Of a stretch of DNA of 64,000 nt, positions 18,526 to 32,500 are shown one piece after another (within the stretch, counting starts at the first letter, position 1; each line of letters opens with the position of its first letter). The notes under the pieces are model-generated. The model did not search any database, was not told the DNA's origin, and saw only the letters and a program-made list of their open reading frames with translations. The DNA comes from Aristaeella hokkaidonensis (GTDB lineage Bacteria > Bacillota > Clostridia > Christensenellales > Aristaeellaceae). The translations under genes were made by a program, and so were the position numbers. The stretch is taken from NCBI RefSeq assembly GCF_018128945.1, contig NZ_CP068393.1, forward strand, positions 3,224,001-3,288,000, given 5' to 3'.

Positions 18526-20421
18526 ATGAAGAAATTTTTATCCATTCTGTTGGTTGTCACCCTGCTGGCTGGTATCATGCCGCTGGTGATGGCTGAAGAA
18601 ATTGAAAATGCTGAAGCTCCGGTGGAAGCTGCCGAGGTTCCCGCTGAACCGGCAGAAGCTCCTGCCGAGCCTGCTGAGGCACCTGCCGAAGTTCCTGCTG
18701 AACCGGCAGAAGCACCTGCCGAAGTTCCTGCTGAACCGGCAGAAGCACCTGCCGAAGTTCCTGCTGAACCGGCGGAAGCTCCCGCTGAGCCCGCAGAAGC
18801 TCCCGCTGAGCCTGCTGAGGTACCTGCCGAAGTTCCTGTTGAACCGGCAGAAGCTCCCGCAGAGCCTGCAGAAGCACCGGCGGAAGTTCCTGCAGAACCG
18901 GTCGAAGTTCCCGCTGAACCCGCTGAGGCTCCTGCAGAACCGGTCGAAGTTCCCGCTGAACCCGCTGAGGCTCCTGCAGAACCGGCAGAAGCTCCCGCGG
19001 AGCCCGCTGAGGCTCCTGCAGAACCGGCAGAAGCTCCCGCGGAGCCTGCTGAAGTACCGGCAGAGGAGCCTGCTGCCCCGGTCGCCTTCACAGGCAAGCT
19101 GTCAGTCAACATTCCGATGCCTGTAGCTACAGGTGCGGAAGCTTCCCTGAGGGCTGTTGTTTCTGATGCCAATATGGGTTATTCCATCTGGTGGGAAATC
19201 CAGGACGCGGAAAAGAAATGGCAGCGGATCGAAGGGGCAACTGAAGAAGTTTACAAGTTTATTGTTGATAAAACTTCCGGAACCTATCCTATCCGCTGTG
19301 CTCTGAGAGCGGAAGATGGCACTGTTCTGTACAGTTCCGCTCCGGTTAAGGTAAAGGAACCGGAACCTGTTCCCGCTGAAGAGACTGAAGCTCCTGCCGA
19401 GGAGACTGAAGTTCCTACCGAGGAGACTGAAGCTCCCGCTGAAGAGACCGAAGGCCCTGCCGAGGAGACTGAAGCTCCTGCTGAAGAGACCGAAGCTCCT
19501 GCCGAGGAGAATGAAGCTCCCGCTGAAGAGACCGAAGCTCCTGCCGAAGAACCCGAAGCTCCCGCCGAAGAACCCGAAGCTCCCGCCGAAGAACCCGAAG
19601 CTCCCGCTGAAGAGCCGGAAGCTCCTGCTGAGGAACCCGAAGCTCCTGCTGAAGAGCTTGTGAACGAAGAAACCGAAACTGAAGAACCCGCGGCTGAAGA
19701 ATCCGAAGAGATTCCTGTTGAGGAAACTGAAGAGCCCGCTGAGGAGCCTGAAGTTCCTGCTGAAGAGGCTGAAGTTCCTGCTGAGGAACCCGAAGCTCCT
19801 GCTGAAGAGCTTGTGAACGAAGAAATCGAAACTGAAGAACCCGCGGCTGAAGAATCCGAAGAGATTCCTGCTGAGGAAGAAGAGACCGTCGATCTGGACG
19901 AGATCGAAGATTATGAAACGCCTCTGGGCCTCGGAGAAGAAAAAGCCGCTCCGGTATATGCCTACGAGAAGGATGAAGACGGCAACCTGATCCTGGACGA
20001 GAACGGCAACCCGATCGTTACCGTGATCGAAGGCGATGAAATCCCGGTCACCTACTTGCGGAATGAGGATGGAGAGCTTATACTTGATGAAAAGGGAGAT
20101 CCGATTCCCACTCAGACCGTTCCTACGGATGCAGTCATCAGCAGCACACTTGAAGATGCCCTGGATCCGAACCGTACAATTGATATCTATTATTCCTGGA
20201 ATAACCAGAAGCCCGCGATCGGCGGAGAAGTTACCTTCGTTGCCGTGCTGAACGGTTATGACAATCTTGAATATACCATCCAGTGGCAGCAGAGCAAAAA
20301 CAATGCGGACTGGACAGATATTCCTGACTCCACTGAAACACGTCATTCTGAGATCGTTACGAGAGACAACTACAAAGACTTCTGGCGCGTACAGGTGACC
20401 ATCACTGACGTAAACGAGTAA
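18526..20421 (+). CDS. secreted Pro-Ala-Glu repeat protein with Ig-like domains
   Basis: 631-residue extracellular protein of unknown function. The signal peptide (MKKFLSILLVVTLLAGIMPLVMA) is followed by about 150 residues of degenerate APAEPAE/VPAEP repeats, an Ig-like domain (around 190-270), a second low-complexity tract of EEPEAPAE repeats (around 285-455), then EDYETPLGLGEE and a C-terminal Ig-like domain (YTIQWQQSKNNADWTDIP). The repeats give an extended, acidic, Pro-rich stalk. There is no LPXTG or membrane anchor. ATG 18526 with AGGAGG is preferred over the in-frame start at 18430. It directly precedes the giant surface protein and shares the ETPLGxG motif with it. Confidence 0.85.
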   Translation: MKKFLSILLVVTLLAGIMPLVMAEEIENAEAPVEAAEVPAEPAEAPAEPAEAPAEVPAEPAEAPAEVPAEPAEAPAEVPAEPAEAPAEPAEAPAEPAEVPAEVPVEPAEAPAEPAEAPAEVPAEPVEVPAEPAEAPAEPVEVPAEPAEAPAEPAEAPAEPAEAPAEPAEAPAEPAEVPAEEPAAPVAFTGKLSVNIPMPVATGAEASLRAVVSDANMGYSIWWEIQDAEKKWQRIEGATEEVYKFIVDKTSGTYPIRCALRAEDGTVLYSSAPVKVKEPEPVPAEETEAPAEETEVPTEETEAPAEETEGPAEETEAPAEETEAPAEENEAPAEETEAPAEEPEAPAEEPEAPAEEPEAPAEEPEAPAEEPEAPAEELVNEETETEEPAAEESEEIPVEETEEPAEEPEVPAEEAEVPAEEPEAPAEELVNEEIETEEPAAEESEEIPAEEEETVDLDEIEDYETPLGLGEEKAAPVYAYEKDEDGNLILDENGNPIVTVIEGDEIPVTYLRNEDGELILDEKGDPIPTQTVPTDAVISSTLEDALDPNRTIDIYYSWNNQKPAIGGEVTFVAVLNGYDNLEYTIQWQQSKNNADWTDIPDSTETRHSEIVTRDNYKDFWRVQVTITDVNE

Positions 20422-20440
20422 ACCAGCAGGACAAAAAAAC

Positions 20441-20469
20441 AGCCGCTCCGGACATAATCCGATGCGGCT
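20441..20469 (+). other. hairpin between the two surface protein genes
   Basis: AGCCGC/GCGGCT enclosing CCGGA/TCCG, without a T-tract. It may partly separate expression of the two genes; weak as a terminator. Confidence 0.4.
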
Positions 20470-20537
20470 TAACCTGTTATCCAGATATTCCAACTGTTTG
20501 CAAAACCTTCCGACCATCATAATAAGGGGATTGGAAC

Positions 20538-23500
20538 ATGAAGTATTCAGTAAAGAAATTCACCGCATTGCTGCTGGCGCTGATCATGGTACTCAGCCTT
20601 GCGCCACTGGACGCAATTGCTTCGGTATTTACGACATACGAAGCAAAAATTGTCATCGATACATCAGAATCGGTGCAGATCAGCGATACTATTGCTACGT
20701 CGCGGATTGAGTCGGCCAACGTAGTCGTGACCAGTCTGGATGCTATTCTACCTGTAGAAGGCCGGGTGGAATTTGAAGAGAAACCGGTTGAGAAACCCAA
20801 ATTGATGATGAAAGCAACCAGGGGGGTCGCTGCTTCTGTTCCTACCACACGGACAGTGGGCAGGTTCGACATCACTATCATTGATGATGCGACAAAAGCG
20901 GAATGGCAGCCTAAGGCCGGTGAAAGTGTTGATGTACGAGTCCGGTTAAGCAATCCGATTGATTTAAATCCGGGTGAAACACTGAAGCTCCTCCATGAGA
21001 CAGATGGAGACCCACAGTTTGTTCCTGCAACGTTCTATAAAAATACCGAAGAGCAGTTGACCGGTTTTGCTTTTGAAGCAACTGGATTCTCTGTTTATGC
21101 TGTTGTTGCGGAAGGCGTAGATGCACGACTGCAGGTTAAATTCAACAGCAATGGTTCAGATATTGCCACAATTTGGGTAAAACAGAGCGATTTGGCAAAT
21201 CAGACCGAGTTTGAAAAAATAGTTTATGACCCGGGTACGGGCACGCTACCTGCCGGAGTGATTTTCCTCGGATGGACAGACAATCCTGACTATGAACTGC
21301 CGGATGAAGATTTTACTCCGATGACGATCGCGGATATCAGGACAGCCGTTACAGAGAAACTAAGCAATGGTGTTCATGATATTGAAGAAGCAACAAATGG
21401 AGATTCTGTAACTTATTATGCTGTTCTAGCCAAACAGTACAGGATTAATTACCTTGGCGATGGAGGCGTTTCTGTCGGCGAGGAAGTGATCAATTACCGT
21501 TACAGTGCAACAGATCCTAATCCGGAAATGGAATATACTGTTAACATGACCTATACACCCAAAGACAACGAGCACGCCTTTATGGGTTGGTTGGTTGCTG
21601 AAGGTGATGAAAACATTGTACCAGATCCGGAAAATCCACATGATGCTGACACACCATATGAAAATGAATCCGAAATAATTATAAAGGGTAACGTGACATT
21701 CTCTGTTGATGCACCAGAAGGTCATTGGCTTGTTTTTGATGAGAATGGCAAGGGTGCTATCTATTGTGCTCCACAATTTGTAAAATCCGGAACGGTTACA
21801 CAACAACCTCGACCGGATACAGATATGCTGCGCTTGGGCTATCGGTTTGGTGGCTGGTATGATACCAAAGCTCATGCGGATGCCCACGGAGCTGACCCTG
21901 CTGACGAAACAGGCAAGTTTTCATTTGGCGGGCAGCTTAATGAAGGGATCACGATCTATGCCAGTTGGATCAGTGAAACGACTGCTACATATACTGTCAT
22001 TTTCTGGACACAGAATCAGTCTAGGACGGGATATGATGTGGCAGGTTCTGTGGTTGTGAGTGGCACGGTTGGTGACAATATTCCGTATACATCTGTTGAT
22101 AATATAGATGAAGATTATGCTACAGGTACCGGCTTTGGAGAGAACGGCCACTATACAGGATTCTGTCTGACGGAAGGAAGTAAGGGGCAGACAGTGATGA
22201 TCAGATCAGAAAATGATTCTGTTCTGAACCTGTATTATGATCGAATTCATTATAATTTTAGATTTTATGTATACAGAGATTCCAGAAGTGGACAAAATCG
22301 ATATACATTTGCAGACAATTCTGGTAGCGGAAGCAACCTTGATGATCTTGTTACCTGGAATCCGGCGAATAATAATCATCCTTCTGTTACTGGCTATACT
22401 GTGGACAGCGAACGCGTGGGTAATTATGATTATTATTACTTCACATTGTCAGCTTATTACGGAGAAGATATCAGCTCAAAATGGCCTAAATATGACCAAA
22501 TTCAAGGAGTAGGAAGTCTTCAGCCCGTTAGTTTCGTTATGATGGTGGGAACGAAACTTAAACCAAATCCAACTAATGGAGGATCTGGTACGGTTAAGGG
22601 TATAATATCGGTTTTAAATGAGAATATTCTTGGTGCGACCAATCAAGCAAATGGCAACTATGTAATCATTCGTTTCCCTGCGCAAGGTTACAATAACTGG
22701 AGATATCATATCTGGTTTGAAACAGTAGAAGGAGTAGATTATACAGAAAAAACAACAAAAGAATACAATGGCAGAACTTATTATGAAGATAACATTATGG
22801 AGGTTCGCTCCAGTAACTTACAAGTTAAATCTCAGAACGAGCCCAAATATGATGGCTTTGATTTTGTTGGTAAAAGAGGTCAGGACTGGAACATAACAAA
22901 CATTAATGATAATAGTGCATGGACTACTACAGAAAATGGGACGACCTTGCATCATCTGAATTATCTTTATAACCGCCAGGTGTTCAAAATTAGATATTTT
23001 GATGGCAATTATGTTGATGGTAATGGTAATACAATTCAGAACAGGGCAACTCATCTGCTGCACGAAAGTAGAGCGATTGGTCAGGGCGCAGATGTTACAG
23101 CTGATGAGTATGCAAAATATGAACCGGAGCTTCCTGAAGGTGAACTGGGATTCGTTTTCGAGGGATGGTATACTGATGAGGGTTGTACATCGCCCTATAC
23201 TTTTGGAAAAATGCCGATAGACGGTATCAAAGTCTATGCCAAATGGAGGCAGATCCAGTACCGTGTTTTCCTGCATTCCATGGTGCCAACAAGTGATACA
23301 ACGCTTAATTGGGGTTCTGCAAACCAGAAGATGAACTTCCGTATTTCTTATGGAGGAAAAATCAGCGCGCCATTTGGTACCAGGACTGGTTATGAGTTCT
23401 CCGGTTGGTACACAAATCCACAGTATAATGGTGTATTCAATGCGGAAAACTATGTATTGAATGAGCAAACTGTTTCTACTCCATACGATAAATCAGCTCA

Positions 23501-26500
23501 TTTGACGGATCCTCATACAATTTATGATGGTTATGGAACAGAGATAAATGAAGATGATGACAGAGACTGGATTACAAAAGAATTTAACCTGTATGCCAAA
23601 TGGAGTAAGATTCTGATTGGCGCAACCGGTATTGGTGTGAAATACGATGAGGGAGAAGGATCAAATCCTCCCAGCGATACTAATCTATATGTAGATCAGG
23701 CTAAGGCGGTTGCCCAGTCGGCATCGACGGCGCCTGATGGAAAAGTATTTGCATATTGGGTTGTTCAGAAGTGGAATGGAACTGAATATACGGATACAGA
23801 TGTACATGTATACCCTGGCGCCCAATTCATAGTCAATGCTGATGACGCAAAGGTGACGCCGCATACAGATGATCCTACTAAGAACGATTATGTTGTTCAG
23901 CTGCGTGCGGAGTATGTTGATCCTATTGGCCCGCCGACAACTCATATCTGGTGGTTCAGGAATGATGGAACCGAGGCGTTCCGGAAAGATGATCCTATCC
24001 AGGTAAATAAGTCTGTAGCAATTGAAGGAGCACTAACACGTTCCGGCTACAGGTTTATCGGCTGGGCGAAGGTTCAGCAGAATGGAGATACTCCTGCAAC
24101 AACAACTGACGCGGGTCCGTACCTGTACTATGGAGATGACGGTGCATTCCATCTTGGCAGCAAGACGGGAACTAAAGTCAGCAAGGTGGCTGCAGATGAA
24201 CGCACACCTTATGACAACATGTATGCGGTCTGGATTCCGGAACTGAAGATCAGAATTACAGGCAACACCGATACAAAGGAATACAATGGACAGGAACAGA
24301 GTGTAACCGGGTACACAGTTGAATACAGCGTTGGTGGAGGAGCGTATAGTACGACGGCTCCCAGCGGTGTTTCAGTAGCACTTGCAGAAGGTAAGACCGC
24401 TGAAGCCGCAGGTACTAATGTTAATACAAATCCTGGATACCTGATGGGCCTGAATTCTGAAAGCTTTACCATTTCGGTAAATGCAGAAAAATATGACTTT
24501 AATGCTACAGATGATCTGACAATAACAGACGGCTGGCTGAAGATCACGCCGAAGAAGGTCACCATCACCGCGAAGGACGCGAGCAAGGAATACGACGGAA
24601 CTGCGCTGACACAGCCTGAGTTCACTGTGAGCGGCCTGGCGGAAGGTGATACGCATACATTCACAGTCGTCATGACAGACGACAGCACAATCACCAATGT
24701 CGGCACACAGCCGAACGTGATTGCGACAGTGGATGGCGTAGCAGTAACAACCGGAACTGAAACTGCGGTAGGCAACTACCTGGTGACAACAGCTAACGGC
24801 ACGTTGAAGATCACGCCGAAGAAGGTCACCATCACCGCGAAGGACGCGAGCAAGGAATACGACGGAACTGCGCTGACACAGCCTGAGTTCACTGTGAGCG
24901 GCCTGGCGGAAGGTGATACGCATACATTCACAGTCGTCATGACAGACGACAGCACAATCACCAATGTCGGCACACAGCCGAACGTGATTGCGACAGTGGA
25001 TGGCGTAGCAGTAACAACCGGAGCTGAAACTGCGGTAGGCAACTATCTGGTGACAACAGCTAACGGCACGCTGAAGATCACGCCGAAGAAGGTTACCATC
25101 ACCGCGAAAGACGCGAGCAAGGAATACGACGGAACTGCGCTGACACAGCCTGAGTTCACTGTGAGCGGCCTGGCGGAAGGTGATACGCATACATTCACAG
25201 TCGTCATGACAGACGACAGCACAATCACCAATGTCGGCACACAGCCGAACGTGATTGCGACAGTGGATGGCGTAGCAGTAACAACCGGAGCTGAAACTGC
25301 GGTAGGCAACTATCTGGTGACAACAGCTAACGGCACGCTGAAGATCACGCCGAAGAAGGTCACCATTACCGCGAAGGACGCGAGCAAGGAATACGACGGA
25401 ACTGCGCTGACACAGCCTGAGTTCACTGTGAGCGGCCTGGCGGAAGGTGATACGCATACATTCACAGTCGTCATGACAGACGACAGCACAATCACCAATG
25501 TCGGCACACAGCCGAACGTGATTGCGACAGTGGATGGCGTAGCAGTAACAACCGGAACTGAAACTGCGGTAGGCAACTACCTGGTGACAACAGCTAACGG
25601 CACGTTGAAGATTACGCCGAAGAAGGTCACCATCACCGCGAAGGACGCGAGCAAGGAATACGACGGAACTGCGCTGACACAGCCTGAGTTCACTGTGAGC
25701 GGCCTGGCGGAAGGTGATACGCATACATTCACGGTCGTCATGACAGACGACAGCACAATTACGGATGTCGGTACTCAGCCGAACGTGATTGCGACAGTGG
25801 ATGGCGTAGCAGTAACAACCGGAACTGAAACTGCGGTAGGCAACTACCTGGTGACAACAGCTAACGGCACGCTGAAGATCACGCCGAAGAAGGTCACCAT
25901 CACCGCGAAAGACGCGAGCAAGGAATACGACGGAACTGCGCTGACACAGCCTGAGTTCACTGTGAGCGGCCTGGCGGAAGGTGATACGCATACATTCACG
26001 GTCGTCATGACAGACGACAGCACAATTACGGATGTCGGTACTCAGCCGAACGTGATTGCGACAGTGGATGGCGTAGCAGTAACAACCGGAACTGAAACTG
26101 CGGTAGGCAACTACCTGGTGACAACAGCTAACGGCACGTTGAAGATTACGCCGAAGAAGGTCACCATCACCGCGAAGGACGCGAGCAAGGAATACGACGG
26201 AACTGCGCTGACACAGCCTGAGTTCACTGTGAGCGGCCTGGCGGAAGGTGATACGCATACATTCACGGTCGTCATGACAGACGACAGCACAATTACGGAT
26301 GTCGGTACTCAGCCGAACGTGATTGCGACAGTGGATGGCGTAGCAGTAACAACCGGAACTGAAACTGCGGTAGGCAACTACCTGGTGACAACAGCTAACG
26401 GCACGTTGAAGATCACGCCGAAGAAGGTCACCATTACCGCGAAGGACGCGAGCAAGGAATACGACGGAACTGCGCTGACACAGCCTGAGTTCACTGTGAG

Positions 26501-29500
26501 CGGCCTGGCGGAAGGTGATACGCATACATTCACGGTCGTCATGACAGACGACAGCACAATTACGGATGTCGGTACTCAGCCGAACGTGATTGCGACAGTG
26601 GATGGCGTAGCAGTAACAACCGGAACTGAAACTGCGGTAGGCAACTACCTGGTGACAACAGCTAACGGCACGTTGAAGATTACGCCGAAGAAGGTCACCA
26701 TCACCGCGAAGGACGCGAGCAAGGAATACGACGGAACTGCGCTGACACAGCCTGAGTTCACTGTGAGCGGCCTGGCGGAAGGTGATACGCATACATTCAC
26801 GGTCGTCATGACAGACGACAGCACAATTACGGATGTCGGTACTCAGCCGAACGTGATTGCGACAGTGGATGGCGTAGCAGTAACAACCGGAACTGAAACT
26901 GCGGTAGGCAACTACCTGGTGACAACAGCTAACGGCACGCTGAAGATCACGCCGAAGAAGGTCACCATCACCGCGAAAGACGCGAGCAAGGAATACGACG
27001 GAACTGCGCTGACACAGCCTGAGTTCACTGTGAGCGGCCTGGCGGAAGGTGATACGCATACATTCACAGTCGTCATGACAGACGACAGCACAATTACGGA
27101 TGTCGGTACTCAGCCGAACGTGATTGCGACAGTGGATGGCGTAGCAGTAACAACCGGAACTGAAACTGCGGTAGGCAACTACCTGGTGACAACAGCTAAC
27201 GGCACGTTGAAGATTACGCCGAAGAAGGTCACCATCACCGCGAAGGACGCGAGCAAGGAATACGACGGAACTGCGCTGACACAGCCTGAGTTCACTGTGA
27301 GCGGCCTGGCGGAAGGTGATACGCATACATTCACAGTCGTCATGACAGACGACAGCACAATCACCAATGTCGGCACACAGCCGAACGTGATTGCGACAGT
27401 GGATGGCGTAGCAGTAACAACCGGAACTGAAACTGCGGTAGGCAACTACCTGGTGACAACAGCTAACGGCACGTTGAAGATCACGCCGAAGAAGGTCACC
27501 ATCACCGCGAAGGACGCGAGCAAGGAATACGACGGAACTGCGCTGACACAGCCTGAGTTCACTGTGAGCGGCCTGGCGGAAGGTGATACGCATACATTCA
27601 CAGTCGTCATGACAGACGACAGCACAATCACCAATGTCGGCACACAGCCGAACGTGATTGCGACAGTGGATGGCGTAGCAGTAACAACCGGAGCTGAAAC
27701 TGCGGTAGGCAACTATCTGGTGACAACAGCTAACGGCACGCTGAAGATCACGCCGAAGAAGGTCACCATTACCGCGAAGGACGCGAGCAAGGAATACGAC
27801 GGAACTGCGCTGACACAGCCTGAGTTCACTGTGAGCGGCCTGGCGGAAGGTGATACGCATACATTCACAGTCGTCATGACAGACGACAGCACAATTACGG
27901 ATGTCGGTACTCAGCCGAACGTGATTGCGACAGTGGATGGCGTAGCAGTAACAACCGGAACTGAAACTGCGGTAGGCAACTACCTGGTGACAACAGCTAA
28001 CGGCACGTTGAAGATTACGCCGAAGAAGGTCACCATCACCGCGAAGGACGCGAGCAAGGAATACGACGGAACTGCGCTGACACAGCCTGAGTTCACTGTG
28101 AGCGGCCTGGCGGAAGGTGATACGCATACATTCACAGTCGTCATGACAGACGACAGCACAATTACGGATGTCGGTACTCAGCCGAACGTGATTGCGACAG
28201 TGGATGGCGTAGCAGTAACAACCGGAACTGAAACTGCGGTAGGCAACTACCTGGTGACAACAGCTAACGGCACGCTGAAGATCACGCCGAAGAAGGTCAC
28301 CATCACCGCGAAAGACGCGAGCAAGGAATACGACGGAACTGCGCTGACACAGCCTGAGTTCACTGTGAGCGGCCTGGCGGAAGGTGATACGCATACATTC
28401 ACAGTCGTCATGACAGACGACAGCACAATCACCAATGTCGGCACACAGCCGAACGTGATTGCGACAGTGGATGGCGTAGCAGTAACAACCGGAGCTGAAA
28501 CTGCGGTAGGCAACTATCTGGTGACAACAGCTAACGGCACGTTGAAGATCACCCCGATTACCGACAAAGTCACGGTCACGATCACCGAGAACAGCGACGA
28601 AGTGACCTATGACGGACAGCCCCATACGATCAAGGGATACAAGAGTATTGTGGCTGATAACACGCTGTATGACGTGGCGACTTCTGTGACAGAAACCGAG
28701 ACAACTGCCTGGACCGTGACGAAGACTGACGCGGGTACCTATGATATGGGTATCTTGGCGGGAGACTTCGAGAACACGAACACGAACTTCACGAATGTTG
28801 AGTTCAAGATCGTGGACGGCCAGCTGAAGATCAAGCCGATTACCGACAAAGTCACGGTCACGATCACCGAGAACAGCGACGAAGTGACATACGACGGACA
28901 GCCGCATACGATCAAGGGGTACAAGAGTATTGTGGCCGATAACACGCTGTACGACGTGGCGACTTCCGTGGCGGAAACCGAGACAACTGCCTGGACCGTG
29001 ACGAAGACCGACGTTGGCACCTATGACATGGGTATCTTGGCGGGAGACTTCGAGAACACGAACACGAACTTCACGAATGTTGAGTTCAAGATCGTGGACG
29101 GTCAGCTGAAGATTAATCCTCCGGACAAGGTAACGGTCACGATTACCGAGAACAGCGACGAAGTGACATATGACGGACAGCCGCATACAATCAAGGGGTA
29201 CAAGAGTATTGTGGCTGATAACACGCTGTATGACGTGGCGACATCCGTGGTAGAAACCGAGACAGCTGCCTGGACCGTGACGAAGACTGACGCGGGTACC
29301 TATGACATGGGTATCGTGGCGGGAGACTTCGAGAACACGAACACGAACTTCCCGAATGTTGAGTTCAAGATCGTGGACGGTCAGCTGAAGATCAAGCCGA
29401 TTACCGACAAGGTCACGGTCACGATCACTGAGAACAGCGACGAAGTGACATACGACGGACAGCCGCATACGATCAAGGGGTACAAGAGTATTGTGGCTGA

Positions 29501-32500
29501 TAACACGCTGTACGACGTGGCGACTTCCGTGGCGGAAACCGAGACAGCTGCCTGGACCGTGACGAAGACTGACGCGGGTACCTATGATATGGGTATCGTG
29601 GCGGGAGACTTCGAGAACACGAACACGAACTTCACGAATGTTGAGTTCAAGATCGTGGACGGCCAGCTGAAGATCAAGCCGATTACCGACAAAGTCACGG
29701 TCACGATCACTGAGAACAGCGACGAAGTGACATACGACGGACAGCCGCATACGATCAAGGGGTACAAGAGTATTGTGGCTGATAACACGCTGTACGACGT
29801 GGCGACATCCGTGGCGGAAACCGAGACAGCTGCCTGGACCGTGACGAAGACTGACGCGGGTACCTATGATATGGGTATCGTGGCGGGAGACTTCGAGAAC
29901 ACGAACACGAACTTCACGAATGTTGAGTTCAAGATCGTGGACGGCCAGCTGAAGATCAAGCCGATTACCGACAAAGTCACGGTCACGATCACTGAGAACA
30001 GCGACGAAGTGACATACGACGGACAGCCGCATACGATCAAGGGGTACAAGAGTATTGTGGCTGATAACACGCTGTACGACGTGGCGACATCCGTGGCGGA
30101 AACCGAGACAGCTGCCTGGACCGTGACGAAGACTGACGCGGGTACCTATGATATGGGTATCGTGGCGGGAGACTTCGAGAACACGAACACGAACTTCACG
30201 AATGTTGAGTTCAAGATCGTGGACGGCCAGCTGAAGATCAAGCCGATTACCGACAAAGTCACGGTCACGATCACTGAGAACAGCGACGAAGTGACATACG
30301 ACGGACAGCCGCATACGATCAAGGGGTACAAGAGTATTGTGGCCGATAACACGCTGTATGACGTGGCGACATCCGTGGCGGAAACCGAGACAGCTGCCTG
30401 GACCGTGACGAAGACTGACGCGGGTACCTATGATATGGGTATCGTGGCGGGAGACTTCGAGAACACGAACACGAACTTCACGAATGTTGAGTTCAAGATC
30501 GTGGACGGCCAGCTGAAGATCAAGCCGATTACCGACAAAGTCACGGTCACGATCACTGAGAACAGCGACGAAGTGACATACGACGGACAGCCGCATACGA
30601 TCAAGGGGTACAAGAGTATTGTGGCCGATAACACGCTGTATGACGTGGCGACATCCGTGGCGGAAACCGAGACAACTGCCTGGACCGTGACGAAGACTGA
30701 CGCGGGTACCTATGATATGGGTATCGTGGCGGGAGACTTCGAGAACACGAACACGAACTTCACGAATGTTGAGTTCAAAATCGTGGACGGTCAGCTGAAG
30801 ATCAAGCCGATTACCGACAAGGTCACGGTCACGATCACTGAGAACAGCGACGAAGTGACATATGACGGACAGCCGCATACGATCAAGGGGTACAAGAGTA
30901 TTGTGGCCGATAACACGCTGTATGACGTGGCAACTTCCGTGGCGGAAACCGAGACAACTGCCTGGACCATCACGAAGACTGACGCGGGTACCTATGACAT
31001 GGGTATCGTGGCGGGAGACTTCGAGAACACGAACACGAACTTCACAAATGTTGAGTTCAAGATCGTGGACGGTCAGCTGAAGATCAAGCCGATTACCGAC
31101 AAGGTCACGGTCACGATCACTGAGAACAGCGACGAAGTGACATATGACGGACAGCCGCATACGATCAAGGGGTACAAGAGTATTGTGGCCGATAACACGC
31201 TGTATGACGTGGCAACTTCCGTGGCGGAAACCGAGACAACTGCCTGGACCGTGACGAAGACTGACGCGGGTACCTATGACATGGGTATCGTGGCGGGAGA
31301 CTTCGAGAACACGAACACGAACTTCACAAATGTTGAGTTCAAGATCGTGGACGGCCAGCTGAAGATAGCAAAACGTGCAGTTACCCTGACCAGCGGTAAT
31401 GCTAAGAGATCTTATAACGGTGAAGCTCTGACGAACGCGGATGTTGAGGGTAAGAATGAGAATGGCCTGACGGTGGAAACCGGTTGGGTGGACGGCGAAG
31501 GCGCGACCTACGAATTTACCGGCAGCCAGACCTTGGTTGGAGAAAGCCCGAATGCATTCACTTATACGCTCAAGGACAATACCAAGGCTGATAACTATGT
31601 GATTACCAAGACGGAAGGTAAACTCATCGTGGATGATGAGAGTGTGCCGGATGACCTGGTGGTGAAGAAGACTGCCGACGACACCGTGTACAAACTGGGT
31701 GAAGAAGTGACCTTCGATATCTGGGTTAAGAACATCTATGATGACATTGTGACGATCAAGCTGATCGAAATCGAAGGTGTGACCCTGGCTAAGGATACCT
31801 TCGAAGGTGTTGAACCCGGAGCAGAGATCACCACCACCGCAACCTACACCATTACGGAAGCCGATATCCTGGCAGGCAGCTTCACCAACACGGTGACGGC
31901 GAGGGTTGTGGAAAAAGAGTGGAGTGCCAACGCATCGGTTAAGGTTGAAGATCCGAATGGTCACCTGACAGTGATCAAGGAGACTACCAGCGAGACGCCG
32001 GAAGGCGGTTACAAGCTGGGTGAGACAGTCACCTACAAGATCACGGTAGTGAATGACGGCAACCTGACGATCACCGACATCACTGCGACAGATGAACGGA
32101 CCGGAGACGAGTGGAAGATCGACAGCCTGGCACCTGGTGAAAGCAAGGAATACACCGCTTCCACCACAGTGACCGAAGACGATATCCTCAGCGGCCACAT
32201 CATCAATGATGCAACCGCAAAGGGTAAGAGCCCGGATCCGGATGAACCTGACGTACCGGTTGATCCCGGACATACAGATGATGATCCTGAAGATCCGAAT
32301 GGTCACCTGACAGTGATCAAGGAGACTACCAGCGAGACGCCGGAAGGCGGCTACAAGCTGGGCGAGACGGTCAGCTACAAGATCACGGTAGTGAACGACG
32401 GCAACCTGACGATCACCGACATCAAGGTTCTGGATGAGCGGACCGGCGACGAATGGCCGGTAGCCAGCCTGGCACCCGGTGAGAGCAAGGAATTCACCGC

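Noticed and set aside
24540..31361. Regular DNA repeats resembling a CRISPR or satellite array
   Set aside because: The periods of 267 and 282 bp are multiples of three, the reading frame is kept throughout, and the units encode MBG-type protein domains.
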